Shown here: positions 33,279-34,703 of the stretch, in pieces
Layout: each line of letters begins with the position of its first letter
Position numbering within the stretch: the stretch's first letter is position 1
From: Eubacterium sp.
Lineage (GTDB): Bacteria; Bacillota; Clostridia; Peptostreptococcales; Anaerovoracaceae
DNA: 34,703 nt
Direction: 5' to 3'
Assembly: GCA_021769965.1 (NCBI GenBank)
Contig: JAETRU010000028.1
Location: 1 to 34,703 of the forward strand
Made by a program: the position numbers and the translations under genes
The notes under the pieces: model-generated
The model's input: only the letters and a program-made list of their open reading frames with translations
Told to the model about the DNA's origin: nothing
The model's database searches: none

Positions 33279-34571
33279 ATGAAAAATTTTGTCATACCCA
33301 ATCTCAGTAAATCTACTTCTGAGGAATTGTCTGAGTATCTGACCGCTTCCATCGCGGCTTTTTCAGATACGACCGGCATCCCCGTAACCTATTTCAATGA
33401 GAAAAACGAGATGGTACAGGAATTCAAAAAAGATGACAAGATCTGCAATATTTTCAAGGTCTATGACGACTGTGACAGCATGTGCCGCAGGAACCTGGCT
33501 TCCGCCGGATCTTTCGCATCACGTCTCGGCGAGCCCTACATTTTCCTGTGCAAAGCCGGTCTGGCCAATATAGCTGTATCTCTGATCATAGACGAAGTAT
33601 TCGCCGGGTATTTTATCGTCGGCCCTATCGTCATGGGCGAGCTTCGCAGCAGTACCACCCGCAGCTTCATCAATCTCAATGACCTGAACGACGTGTCCCT
33701 GTCCATGGCAAAGATGTTCGCCGGTAAAATGAAAGTTTACCAGCCGAACCAGATCTCTCAGCTGGCTCTGCTGTTCTACAACTGCATCGTCACATCCGTC
33801 TCCGGTACCAACGATTACAGCGTCCTGAGGAATCAATATAATGAACAGAATCTGATCAACCAGAACATACAGAACTATAAGAAGGAACATTCTTCCATGA
33901 AATATCCCTATGATCTGGAGAAGGAACTGATCGACAGTGTCAGCGACGGCCAGGTGATCCGTTCTAAAGAGCTGGTATCCAGTATGCTGAAAGAATTCTC
34001 CATATTGGAAGCAGGCGATCTGGAGGGCATCAAGATCAAAGCGCTGTGGCTCTTCGCCATCATCGTCAAGACTGCCAGTGAAAGCGACAACAACTTAAAT
34101 CATGTCATCGACACGGATCTTGACATCATCAGCCGCATCAGTGAAACAGACAGTTTCACCGCCCTCACTGAGGTATGTACATCCCTGATCGAACTGATCA
34201 CGCGTAACATGCTCACTTCCATCTATAAAGGCCGGTCGCAGATCATCATCAAAGCCCTGCAGTTCATCAATAAGAATTTTAAGGACAAGATCTCCCTGAA
34301 AGATGTCGAAGCAAATCTCCATGTCAACGCGTCCTATTTTTCCACCCTGTTCAAGCAGGAGATGGGCGTCACCTTTACCGACTATCTCAACTCCCTGAAG
34401 ATAGACCACGCTTGCAAGCTGCTGACTGAGACGAATCTGAGCATCATCGATATTTCCCTGTCCACGGGATTTGAAGATCAAAGCTATTTCACAAAAGTAT
34501 TCAAGAAAGCAAAAGGCATGACGCCGAAAATGTACCGCAACGCAAACGCGGTCAAAGAAAAAGAAGAGTAA
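33279..34571 (+). CDS. PocR-domain AraC-family transcriptional regulator
   Basis: A 430-aa regulator. Residues about 10-185 resemble the PocR sensor domain, with four cysteines (Cys56, Cys65, Cys69, Cys91). A middle region of unassigned helices follows, and residues about 330-425 are an AraC double helix-turn-helix (VNASYFSTLFKQEMGVTFTD, then STGFEDQSYFTKVFKKAKGMTP). It is divergent from mttC with a 304-base gap and so probably activates the methylamine operon; the signal is unknown. The start at 33279 follows GCAAGGAG. Confidence 0.9.
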   Translation: MKNFVIPNLSKSTSEELSEYLTASIAAFSDTTGIPVTYFNEKNEMVQEFKKDDKICNIFKVYDDCDSMCRRNLASAGSFASRLGEPYIFLCKAGLANIAVSLIIDEVFAGYFIVGPIVMGELRSSTTRSFINLNDLNDVSLSMAKMFAGKMKVYQPNQISQLALLFYNCIVTSVSGTNDYSVLRNQYNEQNLINQNIQNYKKEHSSMKYPYDLEKELIDSVSDGQVIRSKELVSSMLKEFSILEAGDLEGIKIKALWLFAIIVKTASESDNNLNHVIDTDLDIISRISETDSFTALTEVCTSLIELITRNMLTSIYKGRSQIIIKALQFINKNFKDKISLKDVEANLHVNASYFSTLFKQEMGVTFTDYLNSLKIDHACKLLTETNLSIIDISLSTGFEDQSYFTKVFKKAKGMTPKMYRNANAVKEKEE

Positions 34572-34593
34572 AAAAACCCCGCTATGGAAAAGG

Positions 34594-34642
34594 AGCTGTC
34601 GCACAGTTTGATCAAAAATCGACTGGAGCGGCAGCTTCTTTC
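34594..34642 (+). terminator. Terminator of the PocR/AraC gene
   Basis: AGCTGTCGC pairs with GCGGCAGCT (one wobble) and encloses a CAGT/ACTG inner stem, followed by TTCTTTCTC. A likely terminator with a modest T run. Bases 34,643-34,703 show nothing further. Confidence 0.55.
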
Positions 34643-34703
34643 TCTTCATGAGTACTTCATAACGTGAAAATATTTCATTTAGATTAAAAAAGCAGCACGA
34701 AAC

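Overview
The window looks like chromosomal DNA from an anaerobic Gram-positive bacterium of the Clostridia type. The evidence is strong AGGAGG ribosome sites, a LexA with a Bacillota-style SOS box, a PanG-type ketopantoate reductase, oxygen-sensitive corrinoid and radical-SAM enzymes, and a pyrrolysine system in the bacterial form (split PylSn and PylSc). I cannot name the species. Almost all genes are on the minus strand; only lexA and the last regulator are on the plus strand.

Layout. 1-2,960: a small minus-strand operon (YjdF-like membrane protein, FAD/Rieske oxidoreductase, 107-aa unknown) with a clear promoter and terminator. 2,970-6,150: pantothenate operon panG-panB-panC-panD with a structured leader and a strong terminator. 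6,151-8,881: a nitrate/sulfonate-type ABC importer whose genes overlap, running into the pan operon. 9,022-16,423: a ten-gene Mrp-type cation/proton antiporter locus (mnhE, F, G, DUF4040/MbhD-like, MbhE-MnhB fusion, mnhC, three MnhD/NuoN-like subunits and a 49-aa membrane protein), with no full-length MrpA. 16,637-17,290: lexA. 17,375-18,385: LysO-type lysine exporter.

18,494-32,974 is the centre of interest: a pyrrolysine-dependent methylamine catabolism island. In transcription order it reads mttC, mttB (in-frame amber), mtbB (in-frame amber), mtbC, a UroD-type methylcobamide methyltransferase fused to a thioredoxin-like domain, a MetH-activation-domain-like protein, a RACo/RamQ-type corrinoid reactivase, pylB, pylC, pylSc, pylD, pylT (tRNA-Pyl, CUA), a G3E (CobW-type) GTPase, pylSn and a PadR regulator. 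A divergent PocR/AraC regulator (33,279-34,571) sits at the head and probably controls it.

How it works together (family knowledge plus inference): MttB and MtbB move methyl groups from trimethylamine and dimethylamine to their corrinoid proteins MttC and MtbC. The UroD-type protein passes the methyl group on. The RACo-like protein re-reduces inactive Co(II) corrinoid. PylB, C and D make pyrrolysine from two lysines, and the split synthetase charges tRNA-Pyl so that the amber codons in mttB and mtbB are read through. No monomethylamine methyltransferase is present in the window. Less ordinary points are the G3E GTPase overlapping pylSn, the PadR and lysine exporter at the end of the pyl operon, ordinary genes that end in TAG in an amber-decoding cell (two with read-through extensions that end exactly on the next start codon), and two co-varying hairpins in the mtbB-mtbC gap.
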